From: Tetraselmis striata | Lineage: Eukaryota > Chlorophyta > Chlorodendrophyceae > Chlorodendrales > Chlorodendraceae | Direction: 5' to 3' | Assembly (NCBI GenBank): GCA_006384855.1 | Contig: VCJN01001180.1 | Span: 119,712 to 183,711 of the forward strand | DNA: 64,000 nt | Shown: positions 12,412 to 23,537 of the stretch, one piece after another | Position numbering within the stretch: position 1 is the stretch's first letter | Layout: each line of letters begins with the position of its first letter | Notes under the pieces: generated by a model | What the model was told of the DNA's origin: nothing | The model's input: the letters and a program-made list of their open reading frames with translations, nothing else | Database searches by the model: none | Position numbers and translations under genes: made by a program

Positions 12412-14123
12412 TCAGAACGGGCAGACGTAGCTGGCGGCAGCCGCCAGGAACTTGGGCACCATGGGGAACACCGACAGGCAGGTCTCCTCTCCGTTTATCT
12501 GCGACACGCGGCCGGCACGCTCAGTCTGGCTGCGGGCAGTGCGCATCCCCGTGGGAGTGTGGCCCCTCTCTTGGAGGCCATCACTGGCAGGGCGCGGCAT
12601 CAGCTGCTGGACTGCAGAGTGCGGGCACACAGTATTGGAGACCGGTGGCGGCACTCCAACCAATGGGGGGGGGGGGGGGGGGGGGGGAAATCACGGGTGA
12701 GTCCGTCTTGGGACGAGGCTGACGCACCATGGTGAGGATGTGATCCGCCGTGAGGTCCTTCCCGAGCAACGGATCCTCCACAATCGGCGAGGTGTGCGTC
12801 ATCCCGGTGAAGATGCGCAGGTCGGCGTACCCACCGCTGGCCTGCACGCAGCGCACAGCATCGAATGAGATTGACACAAGCCTTTCTTCGATCTCCTGTC
12901 AGATGAGCTGCGCCATGGTGCTGGTGCGCGCATGAGTAGACTTGAGGGCTTGCTGACTCCATGCCATTGGGTGCATGATGGACTCGCTGCCAGGCATCGT
13001 CAGATGCCCACTATCACCCAACACCATAAACTCACGCCATCCACAAACGGGCCATGGCAGGAATCCATGATGTCGCCTTCATGGCGGTATTGATGCCATC
13101 GTCGGATGCGTGATTGCACCAATGTCGGGATCGCCGCTCTATTTATTCATTATGATGGCAGGATACCCCGATTCATTGGCTCGTCGAACGCAGCATGATA
13201 CCATCGGCATTATGCACCCGATGACGGCACCGACGCGGTCACCACACATAGCCTGGCATCGACTCGTGGCATGCTCTACACTCGGAACGACATCGCCCGG
13301 GCTCAGGCTTGTGGGGGCGCGGCGCTGTCGTCAAGCATGACAGCCTTCTGGGCGCCCACCTGTATGGCCGCGAGGAAGTCCTCCGCGATCTCGGGCGGCA
13401 CCGTCTTGTCGCATGAGCCGTGCAGCAGCAGGATGGGCGGCATGACGGCCCAGTCACATGGCTGCATGTCCCGGACAGCGTGCGTGGGCGAGAGCATGCC
13501 GTAGGAGACGCGCCCGTCGATGGTAAAGATGGCTTGAATCAAGCTGCGCCCCAAAATAGGGGCAATGGGGAGGGGGTTAGTCGTGGGGTGGAGAGCGCGA
13601 TCCATGCCTCTCTGGTGGAGCTGCGGGTCGGGTGAAGGAGGCCGGATGGGGCAGGCAACGGAGGGGCGCGCTCACTTCTCATACATCCCGCGCTTGTGGA
13701 AGTGGGTGTGCAGGTCGAGGAGGTCGTAGGCGCCCGACACCCCGACAAAGCCCTTGATCTAAGCCGGCGCAGAGAAGGGCATCAGCGGCAACGCGGGAAA
13801 GTGCCACGCGCTGAGTTTCCAGAGGCAAAGGGCGGCAAATGCAAGCTCGCAGTGCCGGAGGCATGGGGATCCAGTGCTCCATGGGGATAAGCAGAGGAAC
13901 AACCACGGAGGGAGGGGGGGGAGGTACCGCTGTGGGGGACCAGGTGGGCTCGCAGCCGATGCCTACGTTGCCGGAGCACTCGCGGATGGCCTGCAACGGG
14001 TGAGGACACAGTTGCGCGCCAAGTGGGCGTCAGTCATTGTGGTTTCCACATGGGAACAGCGCTTCAAAATGTCGCAGTGGAGCGGAGCGCCCCGCCATGG
14101 GCATAAACGCAACCATACACGTG

Positions 14124-14155
<32 letters not shown>

Positions 14156-17100
14156 TATACAGATGAATATGTAAATATAAATATAAGCGTATTAGCCTGA
14201 AATTAAAATATACATGTAGGATAGGGCGGGTATAATGATAAGTAAACCTTCACCTGACCCCACACTGCCGTAGGCGGACTGGCGATTTGCGAGAACGAGA
14301 CCATGTATACGCACACATGCGTCTACATTTTCAGCCGTACGTAAGCGTATATGTATCACATGCGGAGATGCACATTCAGACACATATACATGTATACGCA
14401 CTACACAGTGACATGTGGTTCATTCATCCTATTTACATGCACATGCACACAGAATGGACCGCGCATGCCCAGTCAAGCTGGGTGGCAGCCTGGGCCACAT
14501 AGCGGCTGCCGCTGGCGGCTCGTACTCCCACAAACCTGGCGGATGATGGCCAGCCCCGCCAGCTGCGCGCCCGCCGACTGGCCCACCAGGTGGACCCGCG
14601 CGGGGTCGCCGCCGTAGTACTGGCACATCTCCAGCACCCACGCGATGCCGGTGTTGACGTCCTCCACCATGTCCACCGCGTTGCCCTGCAGTGACAGCCA
14701 GCGGCGCGTTGGCGTGGCAAAGTCCCTTTGAACCCCCTGAAAACAAAACTAGGGGGCTTCCCAGGAATCCACCGACACTACGCTGCATGTCGACTTCCTC
14801 ACAGGCGCGCACATGTCAACTCCTCCTACTCGCACCGCAACAACAAAACGTCGCGGCATTGGCACTGCTGACATCACCTCGAAGCGGCATGTGCAGATAT
14901 TATTCGGCTGCCGTGTTTGCGCAACAAGGCCACTACGCCATGACGCCATTTAGTGGAAAGTCCAATCGTGATACCTCTCCTGCATCGAATCAAGCTATTC
15001 TATTCAAGCTACATATTCTGTCGTCACACAGCTGAATTTTTAGGGTTTGTGAATATTTTAGGGTTTCAGCCCTAAGCCCTGGAGTACAGCATGAAGGGCC
15101 ACATCCATACACAGTCAATGTCCAGAGAGTGCTTACACTGCTTACAGTCAGAGCGCTTACACTGTAGCAATGACAGTGTGGTTATGCTAGGTCAGGGGTT
15201 TTCAGGGTCCCCCCCCCCCCCCCCCCCCCGCGCGCGCGCACCGTGTCGCATGATTTGTCGCATTAAGTAGGGATGAACAAGAGCTCGTCTGCAGCCACAT
15301 ACCCAATCGGGGCGGGGTGGTACCCCTCAGCCACCTTATGTTCTTCATATACATATATACATACATACATATTTATATATATAAATATAAATATAAATAT
15401 ATATCGATATATCTATATATGTGTGTATATATATACATATATATATATGTAGGGGTGTGGTCAGCCTGCAGGGGGCGGGGTTGTGGGGTTGGTTGGGGGG
15501 GGGGGGGGGGGGGAAGAAGGGGGGGGGGGGGGGTTGACGGCGCCCTCACCTGCGGGAAGTTCCTGTAGTCCAGGCAGAACACCACCGCGCCGCTCTGGCT
15601 GAGCCGCCGCCCCACCAGCGCGCCCCACCCCTTGTACCCGATGGTCCAGGCGCCGCCTGCGCCGCAGCCCCATGCGGCTGTCAGAGGCAATGCGGCGCAC
15701 TCCCGGAATATCCGCAGCTGAGTTTCTGAAAATCGTTGGAACTCTGAAACTGAAATTGGAATCCCCCCCCCCAAAAAAACACCCAGTCACCATGCCACGT
15801 GCGCTAAGCTGCCTTGGAGGGCCCCTTGGAGCAGGGCGCTTCGCATTGAGGAGGGGTAGCAGGGAGGAATGGCCCTGTGCCACTGGAGACGACTGAGCGG
15901 ATAGGGATGGGCTGGTCAGGAGCAAGGTGCGGCAGGGGAGGGGGGGGGGACTTGAGGGGCAACACGGGAAGAGAGGGGGCCGGGCGGCACCCACCCGTGA
16001 CGTAGATCACCACCGGGGCGCGGCCCCTGCTCTGTCAGCCAGCGGTACCGCGGAACGTACACGTCCAGGCAGTTGCGCGGCTGGCACCCGCGCACACGCC
16101 GCACAGGCATGGGCGGGCCTCAGTCACGGGCGCCGGCATGCTGCCACATACTGCATGGCACAGCATGGCATGACAGCATGGGATAGTGTATATAGTATGA
16201 CGTCATGGCAAGCGGCATCATCTCACTCGCATGGTCTCCCGCCCGGCCACCCTCAGCGCCCGTCATACGTGGCCGCGTCGCACCTTGTCGCCGTATCTCA
16301 CGCTGCGGCAGATGCGGCCCGAGAAGAGATAGAACACAACCATCTGGTACGCGGCCAAAGCGAAGGCATGCCATGCCAAGCACCGAGCATAGAGCGTTTG
16401 AGAACCTTGCAGGTGCAGGACAGTGCTCCGTTGAGGGTGCAGGCAAGGTTTGGAGGGACATGCGGGGGAGGGACGCTGTTCGGGAAGCTACGAACCTGCA
16501 GGAAGCCGGGCATCAGCAGCATGGAGAACAGGATGAGCTGGAGCAGAGCGACGACCCACTTCCAGCCTGAATAATGGCGTCATGTGGGGGAGCGCAGGGG
16601 TTGGGGCTACTGACAGCCCGGAAGACGTCGACTGGACCGCAGCCTCAAGATCGTGGCCAGAAGAAAGAGGAGGGGACGGGGGTTGCTCAAGTGCGAGGGT
16701 GCTGTGCGCGCGCACCTATACCGAGGTATCCCAGCAGCTTGCTGGCGAGCTTGGCCACCTCGACGGCCTCGCGCCATAGCTGCACTCGGTGTCGGGAGGG
16801 CGGGCAGGGGCAGCCGCAGGCACGCACTTAATCAGGCATGGGCGGGACCGGGCGCTGCAAATCATACCCGTAGCGCATACTTTTTACGTGAATGCTGGGT
16901 GCCTGGGGTGGTCGTCGCAGAACTGTGTATGAGATGAAACTGCGAGTAGCAGCTGGATTCCCGTTCGTTGGGACCGCTGCCAAGAATAATTTAGGGTTGC
17001 TTGTTAAAGCAGAATATCCCCGTATACGACGGCTACTGGTACCGCGGTACGCACCTCGCTGAGGACCCCCGCCGGCGACTGGTGGTATTTCTGGAACATG

Positions 17101-17351
17101 AGGCCGTCCAGGCTGTCGTTGGACTCGCATCGCTGGAGGCGGGTGGAGGGGGTAGGGCAGGTGGAGGAGCCGTCAGGGGACCCGCCGTCCACGCCCTCCA
17201 GCTCGGATACCCTGCGGCTGAACGTCCGCCGGGAGGAGAAGCTGCGTAGGCTACTCGCAAGCGGGCTGGGCGCGGAGGGCCAACACGATAACGGGCTGGG
17301 CGTGCTGGCCGGGCGGGCCGAGCCGGGTGTGCTCTTATCGTCCGGCGACAT
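12412..17351 (-). CDS. ICME: Isoprenylcysteine alpha-carbonyl methylesterase (ICME-like alpha/beta hydrolase)
   Basis: Twelve exons on the minus strand: 17351-17055, 16779-16722, 16566-16496, 16343-16284, 16080-15995, 15656-15550, 14685-14536, 13990-13928, 13758-13676, 13543-13360, 12841-12728 and 12498-12412. Phases agree at every junction except for exon 5. The product would be about 452 residues (Arabidopsis ICME is about 430). An N-terminal Ser/Pro-rich region of about 100 residues precedes a membrane segment near 120-141 ([20 protein letters not shown]). The [14 protein letters not shown] motif and the oxyanion TGGAW follow. The catalytic triad is visible: Ser263 in GQSAG, Asp370 in SCDKTVP, His402 in MTHTSP. 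Family members hydrolyse the carboxyl-methyl ester of prenylated proteins at membranes. Oddity: exon 5 is one base too long (CCCC at 16024-16027), so the frame breaks there; this is either a sequencing error or an inactivating mutation. Confidence 0.88.
14121..14165. repeat. (AT)n microsatellite
   Basis: A TATATA run within the ICME intron between exons 7 and 8. A second AT-rich tract of the same kind lies at 15345-15460 and is followed by long G-homopolymers at 15495-15533. Confidence 0.9.
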
Positions 17352-17821
17352 GGCGAAAGGCCGTAGACGGAGCCGGGGAAACTTGTTAGACCGGGGTGTG
17401 TAGCATCCAGCAGAGGGAGTCAGGCGCCCCGCCGTTACAGCCGACTGATAGTAGTAGTCGCAACAGCAGCTCTTGATAAGTGAGTGTTGGTTACAGGGAT
17501 AGAGTCTAGAGAATCCACGGAAAGTGACAGCTCTTCGTCATAGCGACCATGCTCATCGCGCGCGACGACCTGGGACACCTATTGTGCTGCTGCTGCTGCT
17601 GCTGCTGCACGCTGGGATGTTGCGGGGTTGCGGGCTGCTGCTGCTGAGGATGCGCTGGCGATGTACTTTTACAAGTACAGGTACCTGCAGTACAGTATGT
17701 AGCGACTATGTATGTATGTTCACACCGGCCACCTCGCCGGGCCCCGCGGCCCGGCGCTTAGTGATTTCTGCTTAAATGTAGTAGGCTTCTTCCTTCCCCA
17801 AGGCCCGTACTCTAATTCTTT

Positions 17822-17973
17822 TTGGTTACAGGGAGAGCGTCAAGAGAGTAAAAGTAAAGTAAAGTTCGCCCCGGGACATCGGCCGAAGCCGCCAAGAGCG
17901 TCAAGAGAGTACTCTCCGTGCATTCTCTGGACGCTCTCCCTGGCCTGTAACCAACGCTGGTTTTAAAACCAGC
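17822..17973. repeat. Palindromic sequence split by a SINE fragment
   Basis: GGTTACAGGGAGAGCGTC near 17825-17842 faces its inverted form GACGCTCTCCCTGGCCTGTAACC near 17930-17952. The SINE fragment lies between the arms. Just outside is the perfect 18-base palindrome GCTGGTTTTAAAACCAGC at 17956-17973. Confidence 0.7.
17851..17894 (-). mobile_element. 5'-truncated SINE, copy C, with 17-bp target duplication
   Basis: On the minus strand this is only the last 44 bases of the SINE family, from GGCTTCGGCCGATGTCCC to CTTTACTTTACTTTT. It is bounded by a perfect 17-base direct repeat, AGAGCGTCAAGAGAGTA, at 17834-17850 and 17895-17911. Truncation at the 5' side plus a long target duplication is what target-primed reverse transcription leaves behind. 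Confidence 0.9.
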
Positions 17974-18938
17974 ATATTCGCTATATATTATTAATGATAA
18001 TTGTTTTTTAAACCAGTATCGTAATATGGGTATGTATAGTCGCTATATGTGTACCGGTAAAATTATTACACCAGTAGTCGCTATGTATCTGGACATATAG
18101 GGATTACACAACAAGGACATTCACGCTTTCTGAAGACAGCAGCCATTTGCGCGCTTGAGGACCGAGTCTTTAATACTTTATGCCGGACAAAAGAGTTGCA
18201 GCACCCAGCCCAGCATATATAGGATGTCAAGCTCAAGGAGGATAGGTCCTGATAGGATAGGCTCTGCTTTCAGTGCGCATGTGTTAAAGCACTTATGCTA
18301 AATATGATCAGGGGATATAGGCTGAAAATGACCGAAGGGCTTCATGGTCAGAGCGCTGGCGTAGCGATGGGTTCTGACCGGTGATTTGTTCCGAATTTGT
18401 TTTTTATCTGGAGTTTCCTGCAATGTTAACGGAACGATGTTCATGTACCTGTAGCGACTACAATGTTCATAGGGTTTAAACTCTTAAAGTTAAGGTCGAG
18501 GTTATGGTAAAGGCCGCGTTTCAGTTTAAGTCGTAACCGCAATTTCAAAGTTGAGTCTGGGTTTGCCAAAAAGATCGCGCAGGGTTTTTACACCGACAAG
18601 AGCCGAAATTGGCAGGGAGGTAGTAATGTGGAAGCGTGGAGGGAAAAGGGAGTCAGGGGGGCCGCTGCGTGTGACGCAGCGAAAACTGGAAGATGGCAGG
18701 CTCAGCTGTTATGGCTGCTTTTATGTCTACTCGTGCTGCACCCCAAAAGGGGCGCAACGACAGGTGACTATCCTAATTCCGGTACCACTGAGCAGCACTT
18801 GCGTGTAGCCGAAAACCGGTTAGGGCAAGGGAGGAAACCCCATAAACTAGTTTAGATCATTTCAAAGTTGAGTCGGGTTTTGCCAGTCATGAGCAAACGC
18901 AGAGAGCGGTGGATTGACGGAGAAGGGGTAGCGCCAGG

Positions 18939-20515
18939 TCATGAAGGGGGCATCGGGAAGGCCATTGCTGCGGAGTCATGTTGGACTTCGAAGTGGCGGA
19001 GGGGCGCGATGTGCTGGCCAAAGAAGAACCACGCGCCAGGTGAAGGAAGAACGTTGGGGTTGATGTAGTCCATAACGACGTCGGAGTTAGTGGCCCAGCC
19101 GCCTTGGTGGTGAATGTGGGACATTGGAACCCCGATGGCGTTCGCGGCAGACGCTGCCCCCTTTCGAAGGTTGTGTGAGCTCCAGGAAGTGCCGGCGGGA
19201 GAGGCAGCACCGACAAGACAAACGGTTGCAGGGAGCCAGTCCGACATTATAGCGGCAGTCCAAGATTTGGACTGCTCACTTGGGGTGCCCGCCCAGAAGT
19301 TTGTCTCGGCCAAGGCAACAGGAACCAGGGGGGCAGACTGTACGTGGCCGATGAAGTGGTGCAGGAGACGTGCAATGCGGGGGTGCTCCGACACTGGGAG
19401 GAGCAGCACGCGCAGGTCGTCGGGGCCTCGTCGGCCAGCACGGCGTTTCTCGCGGTTCACCTGCAGGGCAATGCTGTAATCGTCGACATGCACATCCCGC
19501 ACTCGGCAGGAACACGCCAATAAGTCCCCTGGCAAAGAACATGAAGCTGACAACCGAGGCCACGAGGGCTCGGAAGTTGTGTTGGTACTCTGTGGTGGGA
19601 GCAGACACAATCAATTGTGCACGCACTACGAAGCTGTAAGCGACATCAGCAGGCAGAGGGACTCGCAAAGGGGCAGCCTCTAGGCGGCGCTGCCGTAGCA
19701 TTAGCCCACGCCGAACTGCGGTAAGATGCATGCTGTCCTTGGCGATTGGGTCGAGGTTGTGCAGCTCGAAGAACGTGTCGATTGCTGACAAGTAGGGCTG
19801 CACTGACTTAGCCCCAATGTGCCCCCGCTCACCAATCCAGGCAACGTACCGGACGACAATAGCAGTGGTCGCCTCCAGCGGGCTGATGTTCTCGGAGTCG
19901 TGGCAGAACTCCGCGAACTGGGAGAGCATGCCAGCGAAACTCTTGAGTGTCTGAGCGGTGATGGAGCTGGAGAGCAGGTCGAGCGTCTGCTATCCTAACT
20001 CGTCCTTGGCCGAACGCGTCCTGTAGCCGAGACCGCAGTGAGGCGGCCCAAGGGGCGACAGCTTCGGGCTCGTCAATTACGCAAGTGCGGCGCTTTGCCG
20101 ACAGAGCAACATGGCGGCGGCTACTGTTAGCAAAATACTCGACAACAGCGGTTAGGTTTCCGGCGGTTGGCCGGTAGTCGCTGGACGAGTTTGCAGCAGC
20201 ACCAGTACAGGTTTGCGGGGCTAGGTTCAGGTAAGAGTGCCGCCCCGCGAGCCCTTCGCGCTCGTAGCGCCTGCCACGCGCGTAACGTACACGCGCGAAG
20301 CTTGGTCGTTGCGAACCGGTTGTAACACGCAGTGTGACAACCGATTGACGCATCGATGAGATGGTACGGGAAGCGGTTGGTTGAGCCGCCATGTGCAGGT
20401 GTGCGGATGGTTGAGCCGCACTCGGCTGTAGCCGTAAGAAGCGCCGCACCGAGGAAGGTCTAAATGAAGTCTGTAAGGTGGGAGGGGGGGTCGAGTTCTT
20501 ACACATGGCGCTCAT
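18939..20515 (-). pseudogene. Tyrosine recombinase of copy 1, frameshifted
   Basis: The open frame 19610-18939 carries the C-terminal catalytic part: SSHNLRKGAA (HxxR), then HHQGGWATNSDVVMDY (W/H and nucleophile Tyr). The N-terminal SAM-like core-binding part lies in another frame at 19929-19276 (FAEFCHDSENISPLEA). A further upstream part lies at 20515-19829. A stop codon and shifts occur near 20010 and around 19500-19610. The box-I arginine is not obvious: the place is occupied by a G-L-I/T-G sequence in both copies. Confidence 0.8.
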
Positions 20516-20559
20516 CCCGTCACTGAGTTGCTAGGGTTCGCATTGCGGCGGTCACCGAC

Positions 20560-21438
20560 AGATAACCTAGCAAAGCTCAAGCAGCTCCGACAAAAGGCGC
20601 CCCACACCGCCACTCGTGCTCACCTTCGCGGCTATGCCCGCGTCCACCACCTCATCCACGTCCTGCAGCCGCTGCCAGTACCCGAGCAATAGGGGTTGCT
20701 TTTGCGCTGCTGGCAACTGTCGCCTCGAAGACGCGACGCTCGTAGTCCCTCATAAGGTCCCTAAAAATCGCAGAACCCAGCTCAGAAGCAGGCTGGAAAT
20801 GCTGAGCTCGCAGCATGTCCAGAACACCTTGGTCACCGTGCACACGCTTGACCTCATTAAGCCTCCGTAGGAAGGCCAAACGAAAGCGAAACGCCTTGTC
20901 GATTGCTTCGGCGTGGCTTCAGGGACGTAGGGCAGCAGCTCGTCGAGGGCTACGAAAAGTGCGGCCATGTGGACGCCGAAACACGACATCCAAAGATACT
21001 CCTCATGGGCCGGCAGACGCCGGTCGTCCTGCTACTTGAGGTACTCGTTCGTTAGGTCGGTGCTCAGGGGGAAGAGTCCAGGTAGGCACTCGGTTGACCG
21101 GTCGAACGGCCTCGTAACCAGACTCTGCTCTCTGGAGTAGTTCTGGCACCGCGAGGTAGTCATCCTCGTCACTCACAGATTTTGCTCCGACACGGCCGCT
21201 CTGGGCTAGCTCTATTAAGTCGGGGCGCACTGCGGCTCCCCCGCTGCGTGTCGGTTGTCCCGCGATGCGCTGCCCGGAACCGGAGCCATGTGCCCCGTCT
21301 CCACCAACAACTCGATCACGAGCCGTCAGTTAGGCCAATGCTATTGCAAGCTCGCGCAACAATGTAGACTGGGCCTTCACGTCTGCGTGTAGCGATTCGA
21401 GCGTCGGCTCGACGACGGGTTCTTCTCCATCTGACATG
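20560..21438 (-). pseudogene. Gag-like ORF1 of copy 1, frameshifted
   Basis: It begins with ATG at 21438 (MSDGEEPVVEP) and parallels the intact 289-residue ORF1 of copy 2. The parallels include PDLIELAQSGRVGAKSVSDE, a stretch at 21000-20750 (FGVHMAALFVALDELLPYVP) and the RRLNEVKRVHGDQGVLDMLR region. The frame changes several times and an in-frame stop lies in the early coiled-coil stretch. Confidence 0.75.
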
Positions 21439-21815
21439 GTAACGCACGGATGAGAATATCACACACGGGCGGTGAGCCGGGTGTGGTCTTGAACAACCTG
21501 GGGTGACCTTGCTCGCAACAGGTTACGAGACCGTTTTAACATCGCTGCGTGAAACGCAGCGAAAACTGGAAGACGGCATGCTCAGCCGTTATGGCTGCTT
21601 TTATGTCTACTCGTGCTGCACCCAAAAAGGGCGCAACGACAGGTGACTAGTTCCCGTACCACTGAGCAACACTTGTAGCCGAAAAGCGGTTAGGGCAAGG
21701 GAGGAAACCCCATAAACTAGTTTAGGTCATTACTCGTACGGATACCCGGTACGAATTTACGGCTGCGGCTCGCGCGGAGTATAGGCGGGAGTACATGGTA
21801 CAGTACTCCGCAAAG

Positions 21816-22051
21816 GTTGAGCGGTCGTCTCGTACGCGAGAGGTCCGGGTATCGATTCCTGGCCGATCTATTTCGGCAACATCGTCCCGGCGTGACCTGG
21901 ATTTACCCGGTTGGTGCATTAGTCCTTCGAGGTTCGAATGAGGCAATGGTCTACGGGCTATGATTCCATACCTACAACTGCAGTTGGCGCGCGAGGTCAA
22001 GTGCCGGGGGGCTTCGGCCGATGTCCCGGGGCGAACTCTACTTTACTTTTT
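21816..22051 (+). mobile_element. tRNA-derived SINE, copy B, full length with 10-bp target duplication
   Basis: The tRNA-like head has GGTTGAGCGGTCG as A-box region and GGTATCGATTCC (21848-21859) as B-box. The body shares GACCTGGATTTACCCGGTTG with copy A in diverged form, then AGGTCAAGTGCCGGGGGG and GGCTTCGGCCGATGTCCC, ending CGAACTCTACTTTACTTTTT. CTCCGCAAAG occurs on both sides (21806-21815 and 22052-22061), a clean target-site duplication. It lies about 90 bases outside the A1 end of recombinase element copy 1. Confidence 0.9.
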
Positions 22052-22061
22052 CTCCGCAAAG

Positions 22062-22890
22062 TAGTCGCAAACGCTTTAAAACACCGAGTTGCCTTTTTAA
22101 AGTCGTAGCCGCAGTTCACACCGATTAGCGGCTAGAGGATTTGCGAGTAGCCTCGCTGGTCATAAATAGCGCGATATTTGCGACCGACCTATATCGGGCC
22201 CACTAAGCCGCAAATCAAAATAACACATTGCGTATAAGATACATATTCTGCGCAATGTACAGGCCGGCCGCAAATATGAGGGTACCCGGAAACCAGACGA
22301 ACATAGCGTAGCATATAGTCACTAGGCCGAGGCGGCCGTGACCGTGTGCCCCGTCTCCGAAAGCGGCGCGGGGGCACCCGACGCGATGCACGGTAGCCAC
22401 CTGGTCCCAACGTAGCGCACGAGACAAACTCACGATGGCTCAGCACGGGAGCCTGCAACTAGTAGAGGGCGGTCAGTAGTGGTGTATGTGGCCGACATAT
22501 TTGTCGGCAACAGTGCGGTGGGGTGCCCAAAGTTCGGCCGATGGCGCCCGACGTTGCGTGTTGCACTGCGCTTCACCAGCCGACCGGGCAGACGATGGGC
22601 CGCTCCCCAGCCACACCCACCGCCGTCCCGCACAGTATTTAGTACCCTGACGGGTCTACGTACGTTTCTATTCCCGCTATGTGGCTCACAGGTGGCGAGG
22701 GGGCTGGGTGATGGACACGGTGTAGGCGGAGACCGGGGTAATCATGCAGTTGCGACCAAAAGTGAGATGTCAGTTTTCGCGAGGCCGGCCGTATCCCTAA
22801 ACCCCCCGAATGTGCGGTTCGTACGAGAAAACAGTACCCGTACGAATATTGCGACTGATGCAGTTATGCCTCGTACTGAAATGCGGCTTT
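22062..22890. other. Intergenic, nothing recognised
   Basis: Short competing frames on both strands, none with a known motif. The stretch separates the SINE from the next element relic. Confidence 0.5.
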
Positions 22891-22892
22891 TC

Positions 22893-23533
22893 TTACCCCT
22901 ACAATGTCCGAGTGCAACCCGTGCAGTCTGCTGGTGGTTTGACCTAAACTAGTATTTGGGGTTTCCCAACTGTTTAACTGTCCCACTGCGACCAATACGG
23001 TTTGCTGGTGGTTTCATCCGGTTTAGTTACTTGTACCATCATGATTCATCTTTAGGACAGCCACCATCAACTTATTTGCCATCTTCCATCTCGTTGCTTT
23101 CGGCAACGGCTTCGTTCGCGTACTTGTGCGCGCGAGGGTCGTAGAGGCACATCAAGTCCGCACCGAGGTTCCTTTTCCCGGTTGTGAGTCACCGTGCCGC
23201 GCACATGCGATACATCATCATTCAGCGATAGACAACCCCTCGGTAGTGTGGTTTTCCCGACTCGTGCGCCCGAAGTCATTTTCCGTTTTTGCCCCGGCTT
23301 CGCGGATGGGACGTTTTCGGATGGCAATGCCTACGATGAGGCATTGGAGCTTGGGGGTCCCCGTTGGCGGGGTATAAACCTCAACATCCGAAGGCGAATC
23401 GCCGTACATGCCTTCGTGGGCTCCCGCCGTGGAGCACCCTCTCGCAATAGTCAACTCGTGAGGTTAGGTGCGCGCGGTGAACGCGCTCCGCACCGTGGCC
23501 GCGGCTCGTCACGGTTGTCAACGACGACAACTA
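22893..23533 (+). mobile_element. Element relic R1 (related to R2 at 30140-30775)
   Basis: It starts CCCCTACAATGTCCGAGTGC and includes GACCTAAACTAGTATTTGGGG, which resembles the A-end of the recombinase elements. It also has CGCGTACTTGTGCGCGCGAG and GGGGGTCCCCGTTGG, and ends with GTTGTCAACGACGACAACTA. The same landmarks occur in the same order on the minus strand at 30775-30140. The remaining open frame (23194-23832) runs on into the captured ICME fragment and is not a gene. Confidence 0.7.
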
Positions 23534-23537
23534 CCTG

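Larger units (their letters stand above)
16640..18440 (-). repeat. Segmental duplication, copy 1 (ICME 5' end and upstream)
   Basis: This stretch, covering ICME exons 1 and 2 and about 1 kb upstream of the start, recurs in the same orientation at 23538-24745. Shared landmarks are GCAGCCTCAAGAT at the left end, the whole of exon 1, the CTGCTGCTGC-rich upstream stretch at 17580-17660, ATGCCGGACAA near 18180 and GTGATTTGTTCC near 18380. Copy 1 has about 450 extra bases (17670-18130) that include a SINE fragment. Confidence 0.85.
18546..21728 (-). mobile_element. Split-direct-repeat tyrosine-recombinase element, copy 1
   Basis: Read on the minus strand the order is A1 (21728 to about 21540), a Gag-like ORF1, a tyrosine recombinase ORF, B1 (about 18890-18860), A2 (18859 to about 18664) and B2 (to 18546). 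A1 and A2 both start GATCTAAACTAGTTTATGGGG (A1 with GACC) and run through a CGCTGCGT...ACGCAGCG stem. B1 and B2 both end in ACTCAACTTTGAAA. This A1-B1A2-B2 layout is that of PAT/Kangaroo-like DIRS elements. No reverse transcriptase or RNase H region was found between the repeats. Both ORFs are broken, so this copy looks dead. A second copy is at 51383-55440. Confidence 0.85.
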
